Shown: in pieces, positions 18,479-26,606 of the stretch
Layout of the letters: the number at the start of each line of letters is the position of its first letter
Position numbering within the stretch: the stretch's first letter is position 1
DNA from: Canicola haemoglobinophilus
GTDB taxonomy: Bacteria > Pseudomonadota > Gammaproteobacteria > Enterobacterales > Pasteurellaceae
Direction of reading: 5' to 3'
Assembly: GCF_002015075.1 (NCBI RefSeq)
Contig: NZ_MUXZ01000051.1
Coordinates: 1 to 37,026 of the forward strand
Length of the DNA: 37,026 nt
The notes under the pieces: generated by a model
Told to the model about the DNA's origin: nothing
Database searches by the model: none
What the model saw: the letters and a program-made list of their open reading frames with translations, nothing else
Translations under genes and position numbers: made by a program

Positions 18479-18512
18479 AACCGCACTTGTTAAAAGTGCG
18501 GTCTATTTTTTC
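18479..18512 (+). terminator. Terminator of ponA made of two facing uptake signals
   Basis: ACCGCACTT (18480-18488), a 5-nt loop, AAGTGCGGT (18494-18502), then TATTTTTT. The two 9-bp Haemophilus uptake signals form the stem. Confidence 0.88.
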
Positions 18513-18534
18513 GTTATTTTATAAGGTTAAGTTT

Positions 18535-19380
18535 ATGCTAAGTTATCGCCATAGTTTTCATGCAGGTAATCATGCAGATGTTTTGAAACATATTGTACAA
18601 ATGCTGATTATTGAAAACTTACAACTCAAAGAAAAAGGCTTTTATTATTTAGATACACATTCAGGTGTAGGGCGCTACCGCCTATTTAGCGAGGAAGCTG
18701 AAAAAACAGCGGAATACCAAGAAGGAATTGCTCGACTTTGGGATAAGGAAGATCTACCAGAAGAAGTTCAACGCTACGTTTCTTTGGTAAAAAAATTGAA
18801 TTATGGTGGTAAAGAATTACGTTATTACGCTGGCTCGCCTTTCATTGCTGCACAACTTTTGCGCCCACAAGATCGTGCATTATTAACAGAGCTTCACCCA
18901 GCTGACTATCCTTTATTGCGCAATACATTTAAAGAGTTTACGAATATTAGCACTAAGCGAGATAACGGTTTTCAGCAATTAAAAGCGACATTGCCACCGA
19001 AAGAGCGCCGTGGTTTAGTGCTAATTGATCCGCCTTATGAACTAAAAGAAGATTATGATCTTGTGGTTAAGGCAATTGAAGAAGGTTATAAGCGTTTTGC
19101 TACGGGAATTTATGCCATTTGGTATCCTGTTGTTTTGCGCCAACAAACCAAGCGAATTATTAAAGGTTTGGAAAATACGGGGATTCGTAAAATTTTGCAA
19201 ATTGAACTTGCTGTACGCCCAGACTCAGAACAACGAGGGATGACTGCGAGTGGGATGATTGTAATTAATCCGCCTTGGACATTAGAAGAACAAATGAAAA
19301 AAATCTTGCCTTATTTGACCCGCACTTTAGTGCCTGAGGGAACGGGCAGTTGGTCTGTAAAATGGATCACACCTGAATAA
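18535..19380 (+). CDS. rlmJ: 23S rRNA (adenine-2030-N6)-methyltransferase RlmJ
   Basis: Methylates A2030 of 23S rRNA. I use the ATG at 18535 (MLSYRHSFHAGNHADVLKH), 16 codons inside the longest frame. It is the conserved family start, AAGG lies ten bases upstream, and the longer form would run into the ponA terminator. The 281 residues match E. coli RlmJ (280). Motifs: LDTHSGVGRY (AdoMet motif I, about 40-49) and LIDPPYELKEDY (catalytic DPPY, about 164). Loss of the H. influenzae homologue was once linked to DNA use in competence (comJ/yhiR); the rRNA role is better established. The neighbouring gor is as in E. coli. Confidence 0.95.
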   Translation: MLSYRHSFHAGNHADVLKHIVQMLIIENLQLKEKGFYYLDTHSGVGRYRLFSEEAEKTAEYQEGIARLWDKEDLPEEVQRYVSLVKKLNYGGKELRYYAGSPFIAAQLLRPQDRALLTELHPADYPLLRNTFKEFTNISTKRDNGFQQLKATLPPKERRGLVLIDPPYELKEDYDLVVKAIEEGYKRFATGIYAIWYPVVLRQQTKRIIKGLENTGIRKILQIELAVRPDSEQRGMTASGMIVINPPWTLEEQMKKILPYLTRTLVPEGTGSWSVKWITPE

Positions 19381-19462
19381 AAATGATAGGTTAAATTTAT
19401 TTAGCCACATTTTTTATACATGAAAAATTAACAGAATAGACAAATTTAAACAGGAGATAAAA

Positions 19463-20833
19463 ATGACAAAACATTATGATTATATTGCTATCGGTGGTGG
19501 TAGTGGCGGTATTGCGTCAATTAATCGAGCAGCAAGTTATGGAAAAAAATGTGCAATTATTGAAGCAAAACATTTAGGTGGAACTTGTGTAAATGTTGGT
19601 TGTGTGCCGAAAAAAGTCATGTTTTATGGTGCGCAAGTGGCTGAGGCTATTACAAAATATGCACCTGATTACGGCTTTGATGTCACTTTAAATAATTTTA
19701 ATTTCGCAAAATTAGTAGAAAATCGCCAAGCGTATATTGGTCGTATTCATACTTCATACAATAATGTGCTAGCAAGAAATAACGTTGATGTATTGAATGG
19801 CTTTGCTAAATTTGTTGATGCTAAAACTATTGAAGTAAGTTATGCAGATGGCAAAAAAGAGCAGGTTAGCGCTGATCATATTTTAATTGCGACTGGTGGT
19901 CGCCCAAGTCGTCCAACTATTCCAGGTGCAGAATATGGCATCGATTCTGACGGTGTATTTGCTTTAACGGAGTTACCGAAACGCATTGCTGTCGTTGGAG
20001 CCGGCTATATTGCGGTTGAACTTGCTGGTGTAGTGAATAGTTTAGGTGCAGAAACCCATTTATTCGTTCGTCAACAAACCCCAATTCGCAGCTTTGATCC
20101 GTTGATCATTGATACGCTTGTTGAGGTAATGGAACAAGACGGTATTCAATTGCACAAACAGGCTATTCCACAAGAAATTGTCAAAAATGCAGATAATTCA
20201 TTAACGATTAAATTAGAAGATGGTAGAACGCAAAATGTGGATTGCTTAATTTGGGCAATTGGGCGTGAGCCAGCTACTGATGTTATTAATCTAGCCTCAA
20301 CAGGTGTTGTAACTAACGAACGTGGGTTTATTAAGGTAGATAAATATCAAAATACAAATGTTGAAGGCATTTATGCTGTTGGTGATATTATCGAGGGGGG
20401 AATTGAGCTAACTCCAGTGGCTGTTGCAGCAGGGCGTCGTTTATCTGAGCGTTTATTTAATAACAAGCCAAATGAACATTTAGATTACAACTTAGTTCCA
20501 ACGGTCGTATTTAGTCACCCAACCATAGGAACTGTCGGCTTGACTGAGCCTAAAGCAATTGAACAATACGGTGCAGAAAATGTGAAAGTTTATACTTCTT
20601 CTTTTACCCCAATGTATAGTGCGGTAACCTCACATCGCCAACCTTGCCGCATAAAACTTATTTGTGTCGGTAAGGAAGAAAAAATCGTTGGTTTACATGG
20701 TATTGGCTTTGGTGTTGATGAAATGATCCAAGGTTTTGCCGTTGCAATTAAAATGGGCGCAACTAAAGCAGATTTCGATAACACAGTAGCAATCCACCCA
20801 ACAGGTTCAGAAGAATTTGTAACTATGCGCTAA
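19463..20833 (+). CDS. gor: Glutathione reductase
   Basis: NADPH-dependent flavoenzyme that keeps glutathione reduced. The 456-residue product has the FAD-binding GGGSGGIASINRA (about 8-20), the redox disulfide GGTCVNVGCVPKK (Cys about 42 and 47), and the NAD(P)-binding VVGAGYIAVELAG (about 173). It also has the second FAD motif YAVGDI (about 304) and the C-terminal dimer active-site His in AIHPTGSEE (about 445). GGAGAT sits upstream of the ATG. It ends at a strong terminator and converges on guaA, although an element now lies between them. Confidence 0.97.
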   Translation: MTKHYDYIAIGGGSGGIASINRAASYGKKCAIIEAKHLGGTCVNVGCVPKKVMFYGAQVAEAITKYAPDYGFDVTLNNFNFAKLVENRQAYIGRIHTSYNNVLARNNVDVLNGFAKFVDAKTIEVSYADGKKEQVSADHILIATGGRPSRPTIPGAEYGIDSDGVFALTELPKRIAVVGAGYIAVELAGVVNSLGAETHLFVRQQTPIRSFDPLIIDTLVEVMEQDGIQLHKQAIPQEIVKNADNSLTIKLEDGRTQNVDCLIWAIGREPATDVINLASTGVVTNERGFIKVDKYQNTNVEGIYAVGDIIEGGIELTPVAVAAGRRLSERLFNNKPNEHLDYNLVPTVVFSHPTIGTVGLTEPKAIEQYGAENVKVYTSSFTPMYSAVTSHRQPCRIKLICVGKEEKIVGLHGIGFGVDEMIQGFAVAIKMGATKADFDNTVAIHPTGSEEFVTMR

Positions 20834-20876
20834 TCGCTTTATTGAGAAAGTGCGGTATAAATTAGATTAATAAAGG

Positions 20877-20912
20877 AAAAGATTGTTTTCAGTAAGAAAA
20901 CAATCTTTTTTG
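20877..20912 (+). terminator. Terminator of gor
   Basis: GATTGTTTTC (20881-20890), loop AGTAA, GAAAACAATC (20896-20905), then six T. The flanking AAAA/TTTT extends the stem. It is 44 bases after the gor stop. Confidence 0.92.
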
Positions 20913-20944
20913 TTTGAATTTCAAAACTTGTCTAATGATGTTAG

Positions 20945-20988
20945 CTTTGAAAAGGAAAGGCTGTTTCCTGATGAAAACAGCCTTTTGC
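20945..20988 (-). terminator. Orphaned native guaA terminator
   Basis: AAAGGCTGTTT (20956-20966) pairs with AAACAGCCTTT (20975-20985). On the minus strand the stem is followed by CCTTTTC. It is immediately outside the left end of the element. If the element is removed in silico, this hairpin falls about 15 bases past the guaA stop, so it is most likely the original guaA terminator now 13.6 kb away. Confidence 0.7.
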
Positions 20989-20996
20989 TATAAGTG

Positions 20997-21011
20997 TTAT
21001 TCCCACTCGAT
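20997..21011. repeat. Left attachment site of the element (remnant of the guaA 3' end)
   Basis: On the minus strand ATC GAG TGG GAA TAA, that is Ile-Glu-Trp-Glu-stop, the same last four residues as guaA. It shares the 8-base core GAGTGGGA and 11 of 15 or more positions with the right site at 34587-34601. No guaA body precedes it, so it is the second half of a target duplicated by site-specific integration. Confidence 0.82.
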
Positions 21012-21078
21012 ATGTCCATTGATATTATTTTGTATAAATGGCATAAAATCAATGTTTTTGTTATCAGCTTTAGCCTTA

Positions 21079-21132
21079 TTATCCGTTTTATTTCTGTTTA
21101 TCCGTTTTTTTGCAAGCATATTGCAAGCACAA
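21079..21132. repeat. Short direct repeats at the left end, candidate integrase arm sites
   Basis: TTATCCGTTTT occurs at 21079-21089 and 21098-21108. GCAAGCA occurs at 21112 and 21123. GCAAGCACAA (21123-21132) recurs at the right end (34532-34541). Such repeats 70-130 bases inside the core site fit arm-type binding sites of tyrosine integrases. The rest of 21012-21223 is AT-rich and I see no gene in it. Confidence 0.4.
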
Positions 21133-21223
21133 GCATATTAACTTTTATAAAACTTACTTTTTATGTTTTAATACATAAATATTTTGTATATAACTTAACT
21201 CTAATAAATCAGCTATCTTATGA

Positions 21224-22396
21224 TTATAAATAATCAATTGTGTTCATAAAATTAAGTATTAATTCTGTAGTATTTATATGATTTTCATTTAATATTTCGA
21301 CAATATCTCTACCAGAAATAATAATTACAGGATGACCATCTTCCAACAATTCTTTATACGCTTGTTCAGAAACATACGATGTCGTAACAAAAATGCCAAA
21401 ATCTCGATATTTTAATCTAGATACTAGTCTGGATAATAATTTTACACCATTAGAATTGTCTCTTTGATAACACTTTGCTTCCAATGCACATCGTAACTTT
21501 ATAGAATTATTTTTATGTCCTAATTTATATTCACCTATAGCATCTATCCCTCCATCTCTCACCGCCCTTGTAATATTGAAATTCAAAAAATGATTATCCA
21601 TTAATCCAACTAACTTAGCCGCAAAAAACTCGAATTTATAAGGCTCATTTTTATAGTATTGATATATGATCTCTAATCTTTTTAACTCTTCATCTGTTGA
21701 CGGAAGTTGTTCAATCTTTGTTCTATATTCTTTTGTTTTCGGTGCTCTTAAAATAATATCTTCTGTTAATCCTTCCTTAACATACTTAATCCAAGCTTTA
21801 GGAGCATATTCCTTATTTAAATAATCTCCATCTACTAAACAATTAAGCCATTCTTTACTTATAGATTTGGTGTTTAAAATTGTAAAATGAGCTTCATAAT
21901 TTATAAATCGCTCTCCATTAGAAGTCCTCCAAATAGCTTTGAGAGAATTATCTCTGCCAAGATGATAGTCTTCTGGAACAGCTAAACCTAAAAATTTAAC
22001 ACTTCTATTACTAGTTATAGTAGGTTTTTTCATAAAGATAAAAATTGGTGGAATTTTGTTACGATCTTTTTCATTAAATATATTCTCTAATATTAAATTA
22101 CCCTTTTTAGAATCAACCTTATATCCAGGACTTTTATTATCACCATAATATTTAAATTTACCCATTTCCTGTTCTAATGTGTCCGGCCAATCTATATCTT
22201 CATTGGATGTATATAAAACTATATAAGCTTTATCTTTTGAGTTTAATACATTTTTAAATCTAAAACCTCCAGAATTTTGTACATTCATTAACTTAGTTAA
22301 TACCTCATCTGATATATTACCGTTATTCCCACCTTCATAAACTTCATCTATAACTAAATCTACTCCTGATTTACATATTTCTTCAAATAAAACCAT
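21224..22396 (-). CDS. Mrr-type restriction endonuclease with AspBHI-like N-terminus
   Basis: Predicted DNA endonuclease, last gene of the defence operon. The C-terminal half is a Mrr-like PD-(D/E)XK domain: FFAAKLVGLMDNHF, then RDGGIDAIGEY (catalytic Asp about 286) and CALEAKCYQ (E-x-K about 305-307), RLVSRLKYRDFGIFVTTS, and VIIISGRDIVEIL. The N-terminal 180 residues (including DWPDTLEQEMGKFKYYGDNK) recall the DNA-recognition domain of AspBHI, an enzyme that cuts 5-methylcytosine-containing DNA; I make that match from memory. The SD AAGGGAG precedes the ATG, 22 bases after the second methyltransferase. It is either the restriction partner of that methyltransferase or a modification-dependent enzyme. 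The target is unknown. Confidence 0.75.
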   Translation of the reverse strand: MVLFEEICKSGVDLVIDEVYEGGNNGNISDEVLTKLMNVQNSGGFRFKNVLNSKDKAYIVLYTSNEDIDWPDTLEQEMGKFKYYGDNKSPGYKVDSKKGNLILENIFNEKDRNKIPPIFIFMKKPTITSNRSVKFLGLAVPEDYHLGRDNSLKAIWRTSNGERFINYEAHFTILNTKSISKEWLNCLVDGDYLNKEYAPKAWIKYVKEGLTEDIILRAPKTKEYRTKIEQLPSTDEELKRLEIIYQYYKNEPYKFEFFAAKLVGLMDNHFLNFNITRAVRDGGIDAIGEYKLGHKNNSIKLRCALEAKCYQRDNSNGVKLLSRLVSRLKYRDFGIFVTTSYVSEQAYKELLEDGHPVIIISGRDIVEILNENHINTTELILNFMNTIDYL

Positions 22397-22418
22397 CTAT
22401 TCTCCCTTAACATTATAT

Positions 22419-23684
22419 TTAATAATCGAACTCATCCATATTATCCTTTTTTAAAAATTCCAACATTGCTGATGCTATTTTAAGAGATAATATAGGAGGA
22501 ACTGCATTACCTATTTGCTTAAATGCGGCTGTTCGTGAATGTTCAAAATAAAAATCATCTGGAAATCCTTGTATTCTTGCTGCTTCTCGCACTGTAATAG
22601 AACGATTTTGTCTTAAATCTGGATGGATATAATAATGTCCATCCTTTGATATATGGGCGACAATCGTATGACTTATGGAATCATAATCTAATGCTTTATA
22701 TCTGTCTAAAAAAGAAGTTATATTAGAATGTGTTTGAAGATCTATTGGTATATCAGTATATTTTAAATTACACCCTTTTTTTCTAGCTTTTAATACTAAC
22801 TTATATATCTTCAAGTCATTCTCATTATGAGGTCTTGCAATATGCTGAGTCAAAATATCTTCTTTGTTACGAATATATTTTTCAACAAAACTACTTGAAC
22901 ATTCACAACGATATTTATTAGCATCTTTTCCTGCTTTTATACTTGGTAGATCGTTAAATAACTCTTTTAATTTCGGAGCATTCTCTACATACTCATACAA
23001 GTAGTCAAAGAAAGACTTTTTTAACACCAAATCTTTTCTATAACCTACAAGGATTAGCCTCTCCCTCTTTTGCGACACCCCAAAATCACTAGCATCCACT
23101 ATTTTATAGTTGACCACATATCCAAGTTCATTAAACTCTCCAATTATTTTAGGTAGCAATAAGTCACCAGATAAATCCTTAAATGAGAGCAATCCTTTAA
23201 CATTCTCAAATACAAAGAATTTAGGATTATATCTATCTAAAAAATCTAAATAATGTTTATATAAGTAAATTCTTTTATCTGTTGACTTCTTAGCCTTATT
23301 GTTTGCTCTACCAATAGTAGAATACGCCTGACAAGGTGGTCCGCCTATGATTCCATCTAATTCTTTATCCCCCAATCGTTCGTCTATATATTCAAATATT
23401 GAGGGTATAGTGTCTTTGCTGATTTCTTCATTTAAAATATTCTTAGTCACATCACTCGGTACTAAGGAGCATAAATCATCTCTTGAAATATCGCCTTGTA
23501 AATACTCAAAATAAGGAGAGAGGTTATTTTCATTTTTTAAATAATAGTATACATTTCTTAACTCTAGTGAAGAGCAGGCATCTTTGTCCATCTCAACATG
23601 ACAAATAAAATCATAATAATCCTTATATCTAAAGCCTTCGGTTAATCCGCCAGCTCCTGAAAATAAATCCAGAATATTTAACAT
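22419..23684 (-). CDS. DNA (cytosine-5)-methyltransferase, second of the element
   Basis: Predicted modification enzyme. The true start is the ATG at 23684 (MLNILDLFSGAGGL), with GGGAGG seven bases upstream; the longer frame starts at a TTG inside that ribosome binding site. The 421-residue product has the C5-MTase motifs in order: I DLFSGAGGLTEGF, IV GGPPCQAYSTIG (catalytic Cys), VI FENVKG, VIII QKRERL, IX TVREAARIQGFPDDF and X QIGNAVPP. The long insert between motifs I and IV and the target recognition domain are unlike the HaeIII-type enzyme upstream, so it should have another specificity. It lies between the MORC-like ATPase and the Mrr-type nuclease. Confidence 0.92.
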   Translation of the reverse strand: MLNILDLFSGAGGLTEGFRYKDYYDFICHVEMDKDACSSLELRNVYYYLKNENNLSPYFEYLQGDISRDDLCSLVPSDVTKNILNEEISKDTIPSIFEYIDERLGDKELDGIIGGPPCQAYSTIGRANNKAKKSTDKRIYLYKHYLDFLDRYNPKFFVFENVKGLLSFKDLSGDLLLPKIIGEFNELGYVVNYKIVDASDFGVSQKRERLILVGYRKDLVLKKSFFDYLYEYVENAPKLKELFNDLPSIKAGKDANKYRCECSSSFVEKYIRNKEDILTQHIARPHNENDLKIYKLVLKARKKGCNLKYTDIPIDLQTHSNITSFLDRYKALDYDSISHTIVAHISKDGHYYIHPDLRQNRSITVREAARIQGFPDDFYFEHSRTAAFKQIGNAVPPILSLKIASAMLEFLKKDNMDEFDY

Positions 23685-23708
23685 AACCGCACCTCCCTTC
23701 AATTTATA

Positions 23709-25634
23709 TTATTTTTCTGTAGTCTCACTGGGATTATAAATACTCTCTATTTCTTGATACTTCGCAATATAATCTTTATTATACTGCTTTGCCTGTTGCA
23801 ATAAGTCTGAATACGACTTAATACACAACTTATTTGTATCTTCCAAAGATGAATAGAAGTCTTTTGTTTCTTCATCCATCTCAAAACTATCTGATATTAA
23901 GAATGTTTTCACACCATTAGCAATGCTTTCTTTATGATTTTTTAACAAAAATCTTTCGTACTCCCTAGCCTGTCTGATTTCTTTTAGTGAAATTTTGATT
24001 CTCGGTCTCTTCAATTCAATTATTATTAATTCACCATTTACTAAATTGCAAAGAAAATCTAATCTCCTATTTCTCTCTTCTAATTCATTATCAGGAAAAT
24101 TTTCTTTTAGTATTCTCTTAAATGTTAATTCTCTTTCAAATGTAGTTATTCTTGGATCTAATATCCAAGGGAATTTTTCTAAAAACGGTTGAATAACCTT
24201 TGTTTCACTAGCATCATTTTTTACATATCTTTCAAATTGCTCAATTGCCTTAATACGCCCTATTGATATTTTAGCCAATTCTTTTGATTCTATATATTCC
24301 CAATCTGCAGTTATTTTTTCAACTTTATCGACAGTCAAATCTTCATCATCTAACTCAGCTATATAGTTTTGAAAACTTTCAAATTTATACAGAGTCTTCA
24401 TGCTATCTAATATTCTTTTTAAAGATTCAATATTGTCTGTCTCTATGGAATTGGCAAGCATGGTATCTTTCACCTTATTTATGCTAGATATTTCAAGTTT
24501 AGTCATCCCTTCGTAAAAATCTTCAGGAAGCTGCAACTGTTCCTCTTTTTTCTTTTTTCTACTATTCCTCCACATAGCAGATACTTTTGAAACTAATTTA
24601 TTCAAATCATGTTTTAGTTGAACGGTATTATCATTTTCTTCCCACAAAATAGATTGCCTAGCTGTCGATATATAATCTGCTTCATCCGAATCATCTATAA
24701 AATCAATATTAAAAAATCCTGTCACATAACTATTAAACCTATCATTGGCTCTATCATCAAAGAATACATTTTCTGAAGCCAATTTGCTTCTGACATATAG
24801 TAAAAATCCACTATCTTTTTTTCTTAATGGTGTTGATTTAGTATAAATCTTTCCAGTAACTAAATTTTCATTCAATCTCCTAAACTCTTCAATACTATCA
24901 AGTTCATCAACAAAATCTTCTGGAAATGACCATTCAAATTCCTTGTCCAATCTGTCAAAATAGATGGATTTAGAAATTGGTTGCTCATTTGACGAGTTTT
25001 CATCAATAATTTTAACTTCAAAATCAGAATCGTAAAATGAAAATCGTCTAGACAAGTTATACGCTAGATCATCAATACTCATTATGCTTTTTTGCTTAAT
25101 TTCTTTAATATTGACAACTGTTCCAGATTTTTCGTTTGTATGCTCATTTTCACAAATACTATTAGGTCTATATTCTGTATCAGTTTCAGCTTTCATATCA
25201 TCATAATTTATACTGAATGCATTTTTCACTCCATCCTTAATAGAAGTAACTTCTATAGTATTTGCAATTCCAAATACTGCTAATTTGCCTAATCCTTTTT
25301 TTCCTGTTACTTTTCTATTTTTCCCTTTTGATAGACCTGTCCCTTCCGCTTTTCTTCTATTTCTGCCAATCACCAAAAAATTTTGATTCAATTCATCATG
25401 AGTCATACCCGTTCCGTTATCAATTACAGTAACTATTTTTTTGTCATAATTGATTCTTATTTCAACATTTTCAGCATCCGCATCATAAGAGTTTGAGATC
25501 AATTCTGCGATAACAGGAGGAAATGTACTATACAATTTAATTCCTAAGTGGTCTATTGTGTTCCTATCAAATTTTATGCTAAATCCATTATTTTCCATAA
25601 ATATACTATCTGATAAAGCTATCAGATCCTCCAT
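23709..25634 (-). CDS. MORC-like GHKL ATPase fused to a PD-(D/E)XK nuclease
   Basis: Predicted ATP-driven clamp or motor with its own nuclease. Visible N-terminal GHKL signatures: N box ELISNSYDADAENVEI, G1 VIDNGTGMT, G2 RKVTGKKGLGKLAVFG, followed by an S5-like domain. A helical middle region (about 375-470) is followed by a nuclease-like domain: FLEKFPWILDPR, then RRLDFLCNLVNGELIIIELKRP with Asp and E-L-K, and QAREYERFL, like the Shedu/DUF4263 group. Bacterial MORC/MutL-type ATPases are known in restriction-modification operons. I prefer the ATG at 25634 (641 residues), just past the HaeIII-type endonuclease stop with GGAAATAGG upstream; the longest frame opens with a TTG at 25652 and would overlap that gene by 16 bases. 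Confidence 0.82.
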   Translation of the reverse strand: MEDLIALSDSIFMENNGFSIKFDRNTIDHLGIKLYSTFPPVIAELISNSYDADAENVEIRINYDKKIVTVIDNGTGMTHDELNQNFLVIGRNRRKAEGTGLSKGKNRKVTGKKGLGKLAVFGIANTIEVTSIKDGVKNAFSINYDDMKAETDTEYRPNSICENEHTNEKSGTVVNIKEIKQKSIMSIDDLAYNLSRRFSFYDSDFEVKIIDENSSNEQPISKSIYFDRLDKEFEWSFPEDFVDELDSIEEFRRLNENLVTGKIYTKSTPLRKKDSGFLLYVRSKLASENVFFDDRANDRFNSYVTGFFNIDFIDDSDEADYISTARQSILWEENDNTVQLKHDLNKLVSKVSAMWRNSRKKKKEEQLQLPEDFYEGMTKLEISSINKVKDTMLANSIETDNIESLKRILDSMKTLYKFESFQNYIAELDDEDLTVDKVEKITADWEYIESKELAKISIGRIKAIEQFERYVKNDASETKVIQPFLEKFPWILDPRITTFERELTFKRILKENFPDNELEERNRRLDFLCNLVNGELIIIELKRPRIKISLKEIRQAREYERFLLKNHKESIANGVKTFLISDSFEMDEETKDFYSSLEDTNKLCIKSYSDLLQQAKQYNKDYIAKYQEIESIYNPSETTEK

Positions 25635-25636
25635 TC

Positions 25637-26593
25637 CTATTTCCATCTGCAATCTATCGAAATGATAGTTGTTGGCATACCTATTATTTGTATATCAAAC
25701 TTCAGGCTAGGTTCGACCTTTGTAGATGCATTGTGAATTCTAAAGCTGAATTGCCAACCGCCATCAAGATATAATTCCAAAGTATTTTTACTGCTTGGTT
25801 TATAATCTAAACTTACAATTCGTGTTGGAAGTGTTGATATTGGTAATTCAATGCTTCTCTTTTTCTTATTCCCTTGCTTATTTAAAGTGCCTCTTAAATT
25901 ATAACTTTGAATTTGAGTTATTCGTTTGCTATCAATTCCAATAACTTTATAAAAATCAAATTCTCCAAGTAAATACTCCACCATAAGTCTAGGAATATCT
26001 TTACCAAACAAGCAATTTTGTCTCTCTAATTCCCCTTTAAATGCATTTAACAGTGGAACATATACATCATCTTCTTTATTAGGTAAATCACTCCACTTAG
26101 AGTCCTTTTGTTTCTCAACATCAAGATATTCAAATATAGGTTTAATCTCTTCCCAATATTGTTCGGAGCAATCTACCCCATACCATTTTCTACCAAAATC
26201 TAAGTTCTTTGACAGCCTACTATGCTTAACAGCAAAATGATTATGCTTAACACTTAAACCTATTTCCCATTCAATCCCTCGTCTAATAATCAAGACATCT
26301 CTTACATCGCCTTCCTTACCTTTATCATCCGATTGAATTTTTAGTTCAAGCTCATCGTCTCCATCATCTAAAATCAAAGGTTCAAGGTCAAATATAGTGT
26401 TGACTCCTGCCAAGGCACTAACTTTATATATTGTCTTTTCAGAGTCAGTTAAAGTATTCCATGCTCTTTCTGCTGCAAAGTAACTACTGTTTTCTTCTAT
26501 CTTTGCTGGTCTTGTTTTAGATATTTCTTCAAATAATGTAATTAAATAGGAGAACTCATATGCTCTTCCTTGATTATTACTTTTATTGCTCAT
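25637..26593 (-). CDS. haeIIIR: HaeIII-type restriction endonuclease (predicted GGCC)
   Basis: Predicted type II endonuclease cutting GGCC. The 318-residue product begins MSNKSNNQGRAYEF, which I recognise as the R.HaeIII start, and continues with SSYFAAERAWN and IFDLEPLILDD, also of the HaeIII family. A likely nuclease core is GDVRDVLIIRRGIEWEIGLSVKHNH, in which D, E and the S-V-K stretch could provide the PD-(D/E)XK residues. It follows the cognate methyltransferase after 13 bases with GGAGG before the ATG. Recognition of GGCC is inferred from family membership of both genes. Confidence 0.88.
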   Translation of the reverse strand: MSNKSNNQGRAYEFSYLITLFEEISKTRPAKIEENSSYFAAERAWNTLTDSEKTIYKVSALAGVNTIFDLEPLILDDGDDELELKIQSDDKGKEGDVRDVLIIRRGIEWEIGLSVKHNHFAVKHSRLSKNLDFGRKWYGVDCSEQYWEEIKPIFEYLDVEKQKDSKWSDLPNKEDDVYVPLLNAFKGELERQNCLFGKDIPRLMVEYLLGEFDFYKVIGIDSKRITQIQSYNLRGTLNKQGNKKKRSIELPISTLPTRIVSLDYKPSSKNTLELYLDGGWQFSFRIHNASTKVEPSLKFDIQIIGMPTTIISIDCRWK

Positions 26594-26606
26594 GACTAAC
26601 CTCCAA

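Noticed and set aside
23685..23702. Longer start of the second methyltransferase at a TTG
   Set aside because: The extra six codons are the ribosome binding site GGGAGG of the ATG at 23684, which starts the conserved motif I.
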